A DNA stretch of 64,000 nt from Paenibacillus bouchesdurhonensis (GCF_900155685.1 NZ_LT732548.1:461232-525231), one strand, 5' to 3'; shown: positions 53,192-61,717, counted from the stretch's first letter. Notes: generated by a model from the letters alone, not told the origin. Made by a program: numbers and translations.

Positions 53192-53285
53192 TGGAAAAGA
53201 ATGGTCGATCCTTCCGTTAGAAAAGAAACTCGCAGCAATCAGCAATGCAATTGATACAAACAAAACACCATACAAAAGGAAGTGA
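53181..53285 (+). CDS. Small phage protein, 34 residues
   Basis: ATG 53181 overlaps the end of the repeat-protein gene by 11 bases. GGAGGTTG lies 6-7 bases upstream. The product MKINGKEWSILPLEKKLAAI.. is basic with an amphipathic helix. No family recognised. Confidence 0.5.
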   Translation: MKINGKEWSILPLEKKLAAISNAIDTNKTPYKRK

Positions 53286-53289
53286 GGGC

Positions 53290-53502
53290 ATGAGCAACGT
53301 CAATCTATTTTCAATCCGCTTAAAAGGCCGTGAGTTGATCGTAGCGGACAGGCCCCGGGGCAACTTGATGATTTATCCACCGGGACACACCGCTCCGTCT
53401 ATCAAGGTACACAGCGTATTTGACATCATAGCCTTGCGAGATTTACTTAACGATGCGTTTCCACCGGAGGACTTTAGGTATGATCCAGTGCGCCGGGTGT
53501 GA
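53290..53502 (+). CDS. Small phage protein, 70 residues
   Basis: Starts MSNVNLFSIRLKGRELIVAD with GTGAGGG just upstream, and ends in a helix 'VHSVFDIIALRDLLNDAF'. Beta-rich first half. No family recognised. It overlaps the next gene by 23 bases. Confidence 0.6.
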   Translation: MSNVNLFSIRLKGRELIVADRPRGNLMIYPPGHTAPSIKVHSVFDIIALRDLLNDAFPPEDFRYDPVRRV

Positions 53503-53650
53503 GAGAGAAGCCTTGTATGAAGTCTACAAAGACATTAAGCAGCCGCACTGTTTGGAGCACATGTTAGAAGCTATTGATTGCAACGAATTTGTATATGTTA
53601 GGAGGTTGGATGAACTTGCAACTAAAAGTCAGGATCGCGGCGAAGGATGA
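53480..53650 (+). CDS. Small Cys/His phage protein (zinc-ribbon-like)
   Basis: 56 residues from ATG 53480 (CCGGAGG 9 bases upstream). MIQCAGCEREALYEV and 'HCLEHML' supply C-x2-C and H-C-x2-H, enough for one metal site. It overlaps both neighbours in other frames, which is typical of compact phage operons. Confidence 0.6.
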   Translation: MIQCAGCEREALYEVYKDIKQPHCLEHMLEAIDCNEFVYVRRLDELATKSQDRGEG

Positions 53651-53978
53651 TTTTGCGTCACGGTATGCGCTGGCGCTGGTAGGTGGTCGGTATGTAGACG
53701 GGAAGCATCCAAATTCGAGTTTCAGAACCACGCACACAGAGGCGATTATGACCGTGTGTTACGGAGATTGGAGGAAGAGAATGCAGCATCTAACAAAGGC
53801 GCTAACCGATCTAAAGCAGCTCCAAGAAGATATCCATTGCCAGTCGGTGGGACACGCCTTGTGCGCAATGGGAGAATTTATAACCCATGGCACCTTGGAT
53901 AGTGTTATAGCCAACTTGGAGACAGTGGAACAGGTGCTAGAAACGAAGAATGACCACGGTTGCCGCCGTGATCACTAA
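53610..53978 (+). CDS. Hypothetical phage protein, 122 residues
   Basis: Starts MNLQLKVRIAAKDDFASRYA after AGGAGGTTGG. The N-terminal part is alpha/beta and the C-terminal half helical ('LTKALTDLKQLQEDIHCQ'). No family recognised. It overlaps the previous gene by 41 bases. Confidence 0.6.
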   Translation: MNLQLKVRIAAKDDFASRYALALVGGRYVDGKHPNSSFRTTHTEAIMTVCYGDWRKRMQHLTKALTDLKQLQEDIHCQSVGHALCAMGEFITHGTLDSVIANLETVEQVLETKNDHGCRRDH

Positions 53979-54038
53979 GACACTTTCAAATAAATTGTTA
54001 CGGACACAATAACACAAAAATTAGGAGGTTGTAAAGCT

Positions 54039-54941
54039 ATGAGTTTTGATGATCATTCCCCGATTAATTATAACGACTATTTACCATCGGCACCAGAAGC
54101 CCGTTCTGTGGCTCATGAAATGGTGGCAACAAGGCAAAGTGAACAGGTAAAGGCAGCTCTATTTTCTGCTAAACAATTTCCGAGAGATCAGCAATTATCT
54201 TTTAACCGAATTATGCAAGCTTGTCAGCGGAAGAAGCTTGCGGAGGAAGCGGCATATGAGTATCCAAAGGGTGGAAGTAGAGTTTCGGGGCCTTCCATCC
54301 GCTTAGCCGAAGTTCTAGCGCAGAATTGGGGCAACATGGAGTATGGCGTGATTGAACTTGAGCAAGTTAACGGAGTTTCGAAGATGGAAGCCTACGCCTG
54401 GGATATTGAAACGAATACACGGCGTTCAATGATATTCAATGTAAAGCATGAACGGAAGGCCAAGGGGCGCATTGATAAATTAGACGATCCTCGTGACGTT
54501 TATGAGCTAACTGCCAACATGGGGGCGCGGCGTGTCCGTGCTTGCATCCTTGGAGTTATCCCTGGCGATATTGTCGATGCAGCTATGGAGCAGTGCAAAC
54601 AAACTCTCATCAATGGTTACGACGAGCCATTAGCAGATCGCGTAAGAAATGCGCTCCTTAAATTTCAAGAGAAATACGGAGTCACTAAGGAAATGGTTGA
54701 GGAGTTTTTGGGATGCAGTCAGGATTCGTTCACCGAAAACGACTATTTGCGACTGGGCGGCGTATGGAAGTCTCTAACGGACAACATGGCTAAACGAGAG
54801 GATTATTTCAACTTCGGCAAAGTTCATGTTGCTACGAATACAGAAGAAGAATTTATAAAGGCTCAGGCCGAAGCTGCTGAGAAAGTTAAAAAGGGCGGTG
54901 GTAAGGATGATCCTAAACAATCAGAATTACCACTCGACTGA
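54039..54941 (+). CDS. Putative phage recombination protein (candidate single-strand annealing protein)
   Basis: 300 residues. I cannot place it in RecT, Erf or Sak by eye. Features: a helical start with 'RQSEQVKAALFSAKQFPRDQ', a core 'YPKGGSRVSGPSIRLAEVLAQNWGNMEYGV' with an Arg/Lys-rich strand region 'RSMIFNVKHERKAKGRID', and an acidic tail ending [11 protein letters not shown], like SSB-interacting tails. It lies directly before a PD-(D/E)XK exonuclease and SSB, the RecE/RecT position. TTAGGAGG precedes the ATG. The role is inferred from order only. Confidence 0.6.
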   Translation: MSFDDHSPINYNDYLPSAPEARSVAHEMVATRQSEQVKAALFSAKQFPRDQQLSFNRIMQACQRKKLAEEAAYEYPKGGSRVSGPSIRLAEVLAQNWGNMEYGVIELEQVNGVSKMEAYAWDIETNTRRSMIFNVKHERKAKGRIDKLDDPRDVYELTANMGARRVRACILGVIPGDIVDAAMEQCKQTLINGYDEPLADRVRNALLKFQEKYGVTKEMVEEFLGCSQDSFTENDYLRLGGVWKSLTDNMAKREDYFNFGKVHVATNTEEEFIKAQAEAAEKVKKGGGKDDPKQSELPLD

Positions 54942-55707
54942 GGCGAATCAACATTACTGGTCAAACAGCCAATACAAAGAGTTCCTTGAATGCGAAGCGC
55001 GGGGCATGGCGAAGTTGCGAGGGTGGGCCGAACCACCTTCGGAAGCTTTGCTAGTCGGTTCTTATGTCCATGCGTACTTTGAAAGTAAAGAAGTATTCGA
55101 GCAATTCAAATCTGAAAATCCTGAAATCATAGCTTCTAAAGGTGCTAATAAGGGGAATTTGAAAAAGGAATTTCAGAGAGCAGATGAACTTATACGAACT
55201 ATTGAAAACGACCCACTATGCATGTTTGTCCTTCAAGGCCAAAAGGAAGTTATTTTAACGGCTGAATTTGCGGGGGCAAAGTGGAAAGTGAAAATGGACA
55301 ACTACGCACCGGATCGTAATAGGTTTTCGGACATTAAGACAGTACGAGAAATACAAAAAGAAACCTGGGATCCCAATAACGGCTATGTGACGTTTGTGGA
55401 GGCTAGTGGCTATGTAACCCAAATGGCACTCTACGCAGAGATTGAACGGCGTGTACAAGGGCGTGACGGATGGATAGAACCCATTATAGTAGCTGTTTCA
55501 AAGGAAGACCCACCAGACAAGGCTGTAATCTCTATTAATGGTTATGACATTCAACGGGAACTGGATTTGATAGAAATGAACATGCCTCGTTTGATAGAGG
55601 TTAAATCCGGACGAATTGAGCCCGACCGCTGCGAAAATTGCCGTTACTGTCGTGAGACAAAGACATTGAACAAAATCGTGCATTACACGGAACTTATCAA
55701 TCAATAG
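54907..55707 (+). CDS. PD-(D/E)XK exonuclease-like protein (RecE/DUF3799 type)
   Basis: About 266 residues. '[13 protein letters not shown]' (conserved His), '[14 protein letters not shown]' with the catalytic Asp, '[13 protein letters not shown]' for the D-x-K strand, then a Tyr-rich helix '[15 protein letters not shown]', follow the lambda-exo/RecB-like nuclease fold. Four Cys near the C terminus (CENCRYC) could bind metal or an iron-sulfur cluster. It processes double-strand ends for annealing. The start overlaps the previous gene by 35 bases; GTG 54898 is an alternative. Confidence 0.82.
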   Translation: MILNNQNYHSTEANQHYWSNSQYKEFLECEARGMAKLRGWAEPPSEALLVGSYVHAYFESKEVFEQFKSENPEIIASKGANKGNLKKEFQRADELIRTIENDPLCMFVLQGQKEVILTAEFAGAKWKVKMDNYAPDRNRFSDIKTVREIQKETWDPNNGYVTFVEASGYVTQMALYAEIERRVQGRDGWIEPIIVAVSKEDPPDKAVISINGYDIQRELDLIEMNMPRLIEVKSGRIEPDRCENCRYCRETKTLNKIVHYTELINQ

Positions 55708-55718
55708 GAGGAATTCCA

Positions 55719-56129
55719 TTGCTTAATAGAGTGATCCTTATCGGGAGGTTAACCCGAGATCCTGAATTGAGATATACCCCTTCTGGTGTGGCTGTTACTC
55801 AGTTCACGATTGCCGTGGACAGACCGTTCACATCGCAGGGCGGAGAGCGAGAAGCGGATTTTATTCCGGTCGTAACTTGGAGACAACTGGCTGAGACGTG
55901 CGCGAATTACTTGCGTAAGGGTCGCCTCACAGCTGTTGAAGGACGCATTCAGGTACGGAATTACGAGAATAGCGAGGGTAAGCGCGTATACGTGACAGAG
56001 GTCATTGCTGATAACGTGCGTTTCCTGGAATCGAACCGGGACGACAAACGAAGTGGCGGGCAAAGTGAACGGGATCCATTCGCAGACGATGGTAAACCGA
56101 TCGATATACCGGATGATATGCCTTTCTAG
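55719..56129 (+). CDS. ssb: Phage single-stranded DNA-binding protein
   Basis: 136 residues. OB-fold start [20 protein letters not shown], then '[11 protein letters not shown]', '[23 protein letters not shown]' and the acidic tip DIPDDMPF that recruits partner enzymes. The start is a TTG with AGGAGG 6 bases upstream. It coats ssDNA in phage replication and recombination. Confidence 0.95.
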   Translation: MLNRVILIGRLTRDPELRYTPSGVAVTQFTIAVDRPFTSQGGEREADFIPVVTWRQLAETCANYLRKGRLTAVEGRIQVRNYENSEGKRVYVTEVIADNVRFLESNRDDKRSGGQSERDPFADDGKPIDIPDDMPF

Positions 56130-56144
56130 GAGAGGGGTGATCAT

Positions 56145-56564
56145 ATGTTTGACTTTGGTCTCAACTCATATTCCAAAGAACAGCAATTAGGTAGGCGGCG
56201 CGAATCTAAAACGCCTTTGCGAGACCGGAAGCAGAATAAAAACGAGGACAAGGAGCTTACAAAGGAACAGGTACGGGCAGTGGTAAAGAAGCGCGACGGG
56301 AATTGGTGCTTGCTTAGCGGCAAGCCCGGCCCCGGACTACATTTGCACCGGGTTAAATATAGCGGCATGGGCGGAGGTGGTGGCAAGTACGAGGTTTGGA
56401 ACTGTGTGCTGCTATCCACTCAAATGCACGATTTGGTGCATTCCAATAAGAAATACTGGATGCCGCGGCTACTAATCTATTTGCAAAATATGAAAGATGG
56501 CAAAGACACAAGCAAAATTTTGAGCGAGTTACGGAATAAAGCGACTGAGCGGGTGGTGACATGA
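56145..56564 (+). CDS. HNH-type nuclease-like phage protein
   Basis: 139 residues. 'VKKRDGNWCLLSG', 'LHLHRVKYSGMG', 'NCVLLSTQMHDLVHSNKKYW' match the order of an HNH/ββα-metal fold (His-His, Asn, His). Only some zinc-finger Cys are kept. It may nick or cut DNA in recombination; its position between ssb and the initiator fits many siphoviruses. GGAGAGGGG precedes the ATG. Confidence 0.78.
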   Translation: MFDFGLNSYSKEQQLGRRRESKTPLRDRKQNKNEDKELTKEQVRAVVKKRDGNWCLLSGKPGPGLHLHRVKYSGMGGGGGKYEVWNCVLLSTQMHDLVHSNKKYWMPRLLIYLQNMKDGKDTSKILSELRNKATERVVT

Positions 56565-57403
56565 AAGAAGCTTACTACTTTTCGCATGACAGCAATGCGC
56601 GACACGATCCAAAGATTACCGCGATGCGTGGCGTGTATGGTTCGGAAGGTTACGGCTGGTACTGGATGCTAGTTGAAATGATGCGAGAATCCCAAGGCTA
56701 CAAGCTAGATATGCATTCGAAATACACTTTTAATGCATTTGCATTGCAATTGCAGACTGATAGCACAAAGGTTGAACAATTTGTGCATGATTGCATACAT
56801 GAATTTGAACTGTTTGAAGCAGATGAAACACATTTTTGGAGCGCCTCATTACTTCGCAGAATGGATATTCGAGAGCAATTATCTGAGGCGCGCCGAAAGG
56901 CCGCTAAAGCTAGATGGAACAAGGGAAAGCAGCCAACTAGTGATGGTGAAGAAAATGCAGAAGGTATGCAAATGCATAGCAATAGCAGTGCTAATGGAAT
57001 GCAAGGAAAGGAAAGTAAATTAAATAAAAGTAAAAGAAAAGAAAGTAATAAAGATATATATACGCCTGAATTTGAATCTTTCTGGACTGAATATCCTCGC
57101 AAGATAGAAAAACAAGATGCAGCAAAGACATTCAACAAAATAGTCAAAGAAGGCGAAGACCACGCTGTCATTATTCAATGCGCTAAGAATTACAAGGCAG
57201 AATGCAAGCGACTTAAAACAGAACAGCGATATATAAAACATGCCAAGACCTTTTTGAATGAGGGAAGATACAAAGATTACCTGGAAGGAGGGGCCGGGGT
57301 TGGAGAGCTTCAAAGAAGTGATGAAGGGGTTCAATCTGGAGGATATCAGGAAGAGAGCGAGTTTGATTTCCTCGACCGCCAAAACAGAACAGGCACCCAT
57401 TGA
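56561..57403 (+). CDS. Phage replication initiator-like protein (DUF4373/DnaD-like)
   Basis: 280 residues. The N-terminal Lin1244-type domain has 'FSHDSNARHDPKITAMRGVYGSEGYGWYWMLVEMM', a linker rich in Lys/Ser follows, and the C-terminal part 'FESFWTEYPRKIEKQDAAKTFNKIVKEG' resembles replisome organisers. It probably binds the phage origin and recruits the loader encoded next. It overlaps the HNH gene by 4 bases and the loader gene by 104 bases. Confidence 0.82.
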   Translation: MKEAYYFSHDSNARHDPKITAMRGVYGSEGYGWYWMLVEMMRESQGYKLDMHSKYTFNAFALQLQTDSTKVEQFVHDCIHEFELFEADETHFWSASLLRRMDIREQLSEARRKAAKARWNKGKQPTSDGEENAEGMQMHSNSSANGMQGKESKLNKSKRKESNKDIYTPEFESFWTEYPRKIEKQDAAKTFNKIVKEGEDHAVIIQCAKNYKAECKRLKTEQRYIKHAKTFLNEGRYKDYLEGGAGVGELQRSDEGVQSGGYQEESEFDFLDRQNRTGTH

Positions 57404-58097
57404 TTACAAATGCAAGATATGCCGGGATGAAGAGGTCGTGTTAAAACGGCGTGAGGATGGATCGGAATATGCGATGGATTGCGAGTGTAAAAAGGAACGC
57501 CGGGCTGAACGCCTGATGAAGTCTAGCAAGATAACGTCAAAATTCCAATCTAGGACATTTAACAGTTTCAAGCTAGATGGCAGACCGGAGACCGTGAAGC
57601 AAGCGTATGAAGCAGCTTGGAATTACGTTAAGGGGTATCCGAAGCGAGAGGAAAAAGGGAGCGTCGCCTTGCTTGGTCGCCCCGGATGTGGAAAAACACA
57701 TCTTCTCATGGCGATATCAAACAACTTGATTTCAAAAGGAGTGGGCGTGATTTACTTCCCTTGGGTCGAGGGGTTCAACGAGCTTCGCAACAATCTGGAT
57801 TCTCTTGACGATAGAATCCGGGTTCTGCAACAAGCGGACGTGCTTTTCCTGGATGATCTTTTCAAAGGACAAGACAACACTCCTGAAAAGCGGCCTACTA
57901 GATTCCAACTTGAACAGCTATTCGCAATTATCAATTATCGCTATCTAGAAGATAAGCCTATCCTGATCAGTTCGGAAAAGACTATATCGCAGTTATGCCA
58001 AATGGACGAAGCGATAGGCAGCCGCATAAACGAAATGTGTCGAGACTACAAAGTAACCCTAACAGGTGGAATAGAGCTAAATTACAGACTGCAATAG
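57300..58097 (+). CDS. DnaC-like helicase loader (AAA+ ATPase)
   Basis: 265 residues. A Cys cluster (CKICRDEEVV, CECK) near residues 37-60 is followed by an AAA+ domain: Walker A GRPGCGKTHL, Walker B VLFLDDLFKG, sensor 'ILISSEKT'. It loads the replicative helicase. TTG 57300 follows GGAGGGG; this puts the first 104 bases inside the initiator gene in another frame. An open frame back to 57258 has no ribosome site. Confidence 0.88.
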   Translation: MESFKEVMKGFNLEDIRKRASLISSTAKTEQAPIDYKCKICRDEEVVLKRREDGSEYAMDCECKKERRAERLMKSSKITSKFQSRTFNSFKLDGRPETVKQAYEAAWNYVKGYPKREEKGSVALLGRPGCGKTHLLMAISNNLISKGVGVIYFPWVEGFNELRNNLDSLDDRIRVLQQADVLFLDDLFKGQDNTPEKRPTRFQLEQLFAIINYRYLEDKPILISSEKTISQLCQMDEAIGSRINEMCRDYKVTLTGGIELNYRLQ

Positions 58098-58106
58098 GAG
58101 GTAACC

Positions 58107-58346
58107 ATGGAACACATTGACGATTACGAATTGTTCGACAAGGACTTTGCGGAATTTGTTCGCCGGGGACGGGAAGCATTTGGATTTGATGCGGAAGAAG
58201 TAGCCCAGGACACAAGTCGGAGCTGGGATGAACGGATAAGAGCTACAGCAGAGATATTGCATAAAGAGAGGGGTGCGGAAATTGCCTACAGGTTACAGGA
58301 TGGAAACACAGTTCGTATCCCGAAGGAAAATTTACTTAGCCTGTGA
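58107..58346 (+). CDS. Small acidic phage protein, 79 residues
   Basis: MEHIDDYELFDKDFAEFVRR with TAGGAGG upstream. Helical, acidic, no family recognised. It overlaps the next gene by 47 bases. Confidence 0.6.
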   Translation: MEHIDDYELFDKDFAEFVRRGREAFGFDAEEVAQDTSRSWDERIRATAEILHKERGAEIAYRLQDGNTVRIPKENLLSL

Positions 58347-58539
58347 AGAACTAAATTTTGTTTGGGACAGGACGGAGGTTAGCAATTTCCGCAACATGTG
58401 GGATGACGGGAAAAGTATACGCCAAATAGCCGAGGTCTTAGGTCGAGACCCAGACGAGGTTTTGATACTGGCAATAGATCAATCGAAGCGTGATCTGATA
58501 CAACCACGAGACGGCGGATTACTAGGAAGAATGGCGTAA
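58300..58539 (+). CDS. Small HTH-like phage protein, 79 residues
   Basis: The segment NMWDDGKSIRQIAEVLGRDP resembles a helix-turn-helix of sigma/resolvase type. The probable start at ATG 58300 has only a weak AGG-rich site; the frame is open to 58273. Late-gene or origin regulator is a guess. Confidence 0.55.
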   Translation: METQFVSRRKIYLACEELNFVWDRTEVSNFRNMWDDGKSIRQIAEVLGRDPDEVLILAIDQSKRDLIQPRDGGLLGRMA

Positions 58540-58554
58540 AGGGAGGGCGAGGAC

Positions 58555-58743
58555 ATGAACCGTTGTAAGATGCCGAAGTGCAGAGGGGTTGCAACGAAAA
58601 CATGGGCGATGATGGGTTTGTGTAAACAGTGTCATGCGGATATCAAGAAAGAAACGAACTTATTCTATAGCGGAAAGATTCTGGCAAATGATCGGGTTTT
58701 TCATAAGAAATTGCAGATGGCAAAAGGGGAGAGGATTGTATGA
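58555..58743 (+). CDS. Small Cys-rich phage protein (zinc-finger-like)
   Basis: 62 residues. MNRCKMPKCRGVATKT with C-x4-C and later CKQCH give a four-ligand metal site. GGGAGGGCGAGG lies upstream. It overlaps the resolvase gene by 4 bases (ATGA). Confidence 0.65.
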   Translation: MNRCKMPKCRGVATKTWAMMGLCKQCHADIKKETNLFYSGKILANDRVFHKKLQMAKGERIV

Positions 58744-59288
58744 CACGTTTTGTAGGGATAGACCCGAGTACAAATACCGGGGTTGTGGAGTTAGATGCAC
58801 TAGGCAACGTTATTCGCGAGGAAGAGATCACACTCGAAACCGGAATGCACTCGACAGTAGCTGAGATAAGGAAATACGGAAAAGAGATAGTTAACTATTT
58901 AGAGCAAGATAGCCTAGTTTGCGTGGAAGGCTTCTCCTTCAACTCCAAAGGGCAAGCGGTTAGCACGCAATACGGAATCGGATATGCGATTAGGTTTGCA
59001 TTGATCGAGCGTGGGATGGTTTGGATCGAGCCAACACCGAGCCAAGTCAAAAAGTATGCAACGGGCAAAGGGAATGCTCACAAAAGCGAGATGATTTTAC
59101 CCTTGTATAAACGGTGGGGATACGAGCATAAGTCAGACAACGTGCGAGACGCATTTATTTTAGCTCAGATCGCACGGGCGGTGCGAATGGACACAGCAGA
59201 TACTAAACAGCAGAAAGAGGTTGTAAAAGCCATCCTAGAGCCTCAGGAAACGAAAGAAAAATCGAAGAAATCTAAGAAGGCGGTGTAA
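58740..59288 (+). CDS. RuvC-like Holliday junction resolvase
   Basis: 182 residues. RNase H-like fold with the first catalytic Asp in FVGIDPSTNTGVV, Glu in 'LVCVEGFSFNSKG', and the last acidic pair in 'KSDNVRDAFILAQIA'. 'PTPSQVKKYATGKGNAHKSEM' is typical of RuvC. It resolves recombination and replication branches before packaging. The C-terminal tail is Lys-rich. Confidence 0.9.
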   Translation: MTRFVGIDPSTNTGVVELDALGNVIREEEITLETGMHSTVAEIRKYGKEIVNYLEQDSLVCVEGFSFNSKGQAVSTQYGIGYAIRFALIERGMVWIEPTPSQVKKYATGKGNAHKSEMILPLYKRWGYEHKSDNVRDAFILAQIARAVRMDTADTKQQKEVVKAILEPQETKEKSKKSKKAV

Positions 59289-59291
59289 AGC

Positions 59292-59513
59292 ATGCAGATG
59301 GTTATAAGATTTCTCGTTTGCTTGGGTTTAGCCTTAATACCAGTAAGTTTCTACATGTTCGTGTTGGGCGTGTTTTTGAATAAGGAATCGGCGGTGATTG
59401 CTGGGATGAATGTAGTAATTGGAATTATGTCAATTGCTCTCATTCCAATGTACAAGGCAGAGGCGAAGAACATCTGGCGAAATATCAAACGTAACTTTTG
59501 GAAAGGGAGATAA
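59292..59513 (+). CDS. Small two-span membrane protein, phage
   Basis: 73 residues with helices at about 4-28 and 34-53, then a basic tail (NIWRNIKRNFWKGR). No family recognised. It could be a membrane anchor or superinfection-exclusion factor, but nothing in the sequence proves it. Confidence 0.6.
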   Translation: MQMVIRFLVCLGLALIPVSFYMFVLGVFLNKESAVIAGMNVVIGIMSIALIPMYKAEAKNIWRNIKRNFWKGR

Positions 59514-59515
59514 AC

Positions 59516-60058
59516 ATGGACATTGTAAAACTATACAACATGCAAAGAGAACTAGACGAGAGGATTATAAAGCAACACGGGCTGGAAGGGCAGGACTTAT
59601 TGCCGCAAAAGATTCTAGCGTTGCAAGTGGAGCTAGGAGAATGCGCAAATGAATGGCGAGGTTTCAAGTATTGGAGTAAAGACCAGCAGCCGCGATATAT
59701 AAAAAATTCAATTGCATTCGCCAATCCCGGAGGTCCATTTGAATACACAACCTACCCACTCCTAGAAGAATACATTGATTGCCTACACTTCATTTTGTCG
59801 ATTGGCATTGAAATTGGAATCGATATTTATGAATTCGGATTTGTAGCAGTGGTGGACGCAACAACTACCGATACATTTCTCTCAGTTTTTGAAAAGATAA
59901 GCGAATTTTCTTACACCCCTGACTCTTGGAATTATGAGGGGATGTTCAATAGCTTCGCTGGACTTGGTAAAATGCTTGGCTTCACTTGGGAACAGATCGA
60001 AGAGGCATACATGAGCAAAAATTCGGAAAATCATAGGAGGCAAGACAATGGGTATTGA
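59516..60058 (+). CDS. dUTP diphosphatase, dimeric (MazG-like fold)
   Basis: 180 residues. 'MQRELDERIIKQHGLEGQDL' opens the all-alpha dUTPase; 'ALQVELGECANEWRGFKYW' carries the E-x2-E metal ligands and 'LLEEYIDCLHFILSIGIE' the E-x2-D pair. It removes dUTP and supplies dUMP during replication. GGGAGATAAAC precedes ATG 59516. The last residues, HRRQDNGY, reappear at the end of the next gene. Confidence 0.9.
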   Translation: MDIVKLYNMQRELDERIIKQHGLEGQDLLPQKILALQVELGECANEWRGFKYWSKDQQPRYIKNSIAFANPGGPFEYTTYPLLEEYIDCLHFILSIGIEIGIDIYEFGFVAVVDATTTDTFLSVFEKISEFSYTPDSWNYEGMFNSFAGLGKMLGFTWEQIEEAYMSKNSENHRRQDNGY

Positions 60059-60698
60059 GAGGCCAATATATATATGTCAATGCGGTTGCGATGAGGAAAT
60101 ACCTTATTCACCAAGACATCAATATCCATCAAAAAAGCCTAAATATAAAGTCGGTCATTTTCATCGTAATAAGTTTTTTCTAAATCGAAATACAATCGAA
60201 AATGAATACAAAAAGGCTGGAAGTGGGGCGAAGTTGGCGGAGAAATATGGTATTACTCCAGTCGCAGTTTACAACATGCTGAGGAAAATAAAAGCTTCAA
60301 CCATACCTAAGGAAGAGCTTGCTGAACCAAAACAAAGGACAGGTAGGTATTGGGAATTGAAATGTCTTGATTTTTTGGAAGGGGCCGAGGATTTTTCAGG
60401 AATGGACTGGCGATCTCCATTCGATTTGATATTTAACGGATATAGAGTGAATGTAAAAGTCTCTAACCCAGTAAATCAAGGAAAAACATGGACATTTAAT
60501 ACAAGATCAAAACAACAGATAGATTACTTTTTGTGTATTGGGCTTAACGAAAGTGGAGAAGTCGAAAAGTTGTATTGGATACCATCTGACAAGGCGAAAA
60601 AACAAACAACTATCAGACGTGGTTCAAAAACCAAATATGACGAATATGCAACAACATTTGAATTATTAAACCACAAACGCCAAGACACAGGATATTAA
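60048..60698 (+). CDS. Putative PD-(D/E)XK homing-type nuclease with HTH
   Basis: 216 residues. The N-terminal part has a Cys/His start ('CQCGCDEEI') and an HTH-like 'GAKLAEKYGITPVAVYNMLRK'. The C-terminal domain 'GRYWELKCLDFL', 'SPFDLIFNGYRVNVKVS' matches E...D...(V)xK of restriction-type folds. It begins within the last codons of the dUTPase gene and ends in HKRQDTGY, nearly the dUTPase tail HRRQDNGY. The AT-rich composition fits a freestanding mobile nuclease. GGAGGCAAGAC precedes the ATG. Confidence 0.65.
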   Translation: MGIERPIYICQCGCDEEIPYSPRHQYPSKKPKYKVGHFHRNKFFLNRNTIENEYKKAGSGAKLAEKYGITPVAVYNMLRKIKASTIPKEELAEPKQRTGRYWELKCLDFLEGAEDFSGMDWRSPFDLIFNGYRVNVKVSNPVNQGKTWTFNTRSKQQIDYFLCIGLNESGEVEKLYWIPSDKAKKQTTIRRGSKTKYDEYATTFELLNHKRQDTGY

Positions 60699-60856
60699 TA
60701 ACACGCCGTCTGAGCGCCAAGAACGCTGATTCTAGCGACTTACAGATCGAATGAGTATAAATGGAAGGGTAGAGACTTAGAGGGGCTTAAACAAGCTCCC
60801 AGGACGCGCGCAAATGTAAAGCTGAGTTTTCGGGGAAGAATAGGAGGTTGAAAAAG
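60699..60856. other. 158-bp structured gap after the nuclease gene
   Basis: The only sizeable gap in this part of the operon. It contains the hairpins CGCT-GATTCT-AGCG and GGGGCTT-AAAC-AAGCTCC. No reading frame and no T run are seen. It could be part of the inserted element or a small RNA. Confidence 0.45.
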
Positions 60857-61705
60857 ATGGATAAAGAGACTATTCATGTCGGGTTATACGGTGGAAAAGG
60901 GTTGTTCGGGGGCAAAGAAAAGCCGCTGGAAGCCAGTGTCATACATTGCGATAAACACAGCAAATGCTCTTATTACAATAATAATCAATGTCTAAGAGTG
61001 CGGAGCTTCGGCGGTATGGGGTGTAAATTCGGACGAAATACGACTCATACGGGGTATACCAGCCGAGCGAGGAAATACGGAGAATTCAAGGCTCAATGGC
61101 AGGGTCATGAATGCTATGGAAAATTGAATTATCCACCTAGAAAGTTGGGTTTGGTCAATGGTTATGTGGTATTTCCTTACCCTCATATCAAGATTTCAGA
61201 AGAGGAAGGATATGAGGTTGAATCTCCTTTTCTATTCGCAAGTGACGGAGCATTTATACAAGAACGGTATTTCACGGTGGAACTGATTCGGAAGATATGC
61301 CTGTTTAGACCACAAGCGGTTTTTGGTGGAGAAATAACAGATTATCAAAACAAGATTGTTCCCTTGTTTCTCTCGCACCTGAAGGAAGTTATGCCGGTAA
61401 GGTATCAAGAATATATCCAAACTTATCCTAGCGAGGAGCAAAGCATTAGTTATGTGGGAAGAAGGGCGAAATTGAAAACCGTAGCACCATCCAAGGTTAA
61501 TTATGAATCTTCGCAATACCCACAGTTCAACGAGGCGTGGAATTGGGACGGGGAACGATTGATATATGAATCAGGCAATCTAAGTGGATTCAAAGTGATA
61601 AAAGATTACACCATTGAAACTTTAAGCATCATTCCAGGCGATCAGTCCATTATCACCATTACGAGCAATGATCAAGTAACGGATAAAACTGTATTTGTTG
61701 ATTAA
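60857..61705 (+). CDS. Hypothetical phage protein with N-terminal Cys cluster
   Basis: 282 residues from ATG 60857 (AGGAGG 9 bases upstream). 'CDKHSKCSYYNNNQC' and 'GGMGCKFG' give four Cys near residues 31-57, a possible zinc site. The rest is mixed alpha/beta with aromatic-rich stretches ('YVVFPYPHIKIS', 'YPQFNEAWNWDG'). No family recognised. It resembles conserved early proteins of unknown function in siphoviruses. Confidence 0.65.
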   Translation: MDKETIHVGLYGGKGLFGGKEKPLEASVIHCDKHSKCSYYNNNQCLRVRSFGGMGCKFGRNTTHTGYTSRARKYGEFKAQWQGHECYGKLNYPPRKLGLVNGYVVFPYPHIKISEEEGYEVESPFLFASDGAFIQERYFTVELIRKICLFRPQAVFGGEITDYQNKIVPLFLSHLKEVMPVRYQEYIQTYPSEEQSISYVGRRAKLKTVAPSKVNYESSQYPQFNEAWNWDGERLIYESGNLSGFKVIKDYTIETLSIIPGDQSIITITSNDQVTDKTVFVD

Positions 61706-61717
61706 GGAGGACTGAGC

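Noticed and set aside
60699-60856. Group I intron core behind the nuclease gene
   Set aside because: AGAGACTTAGA resembles the R element, but no matching S element or split gene is present; the dUTPase gene is complete.
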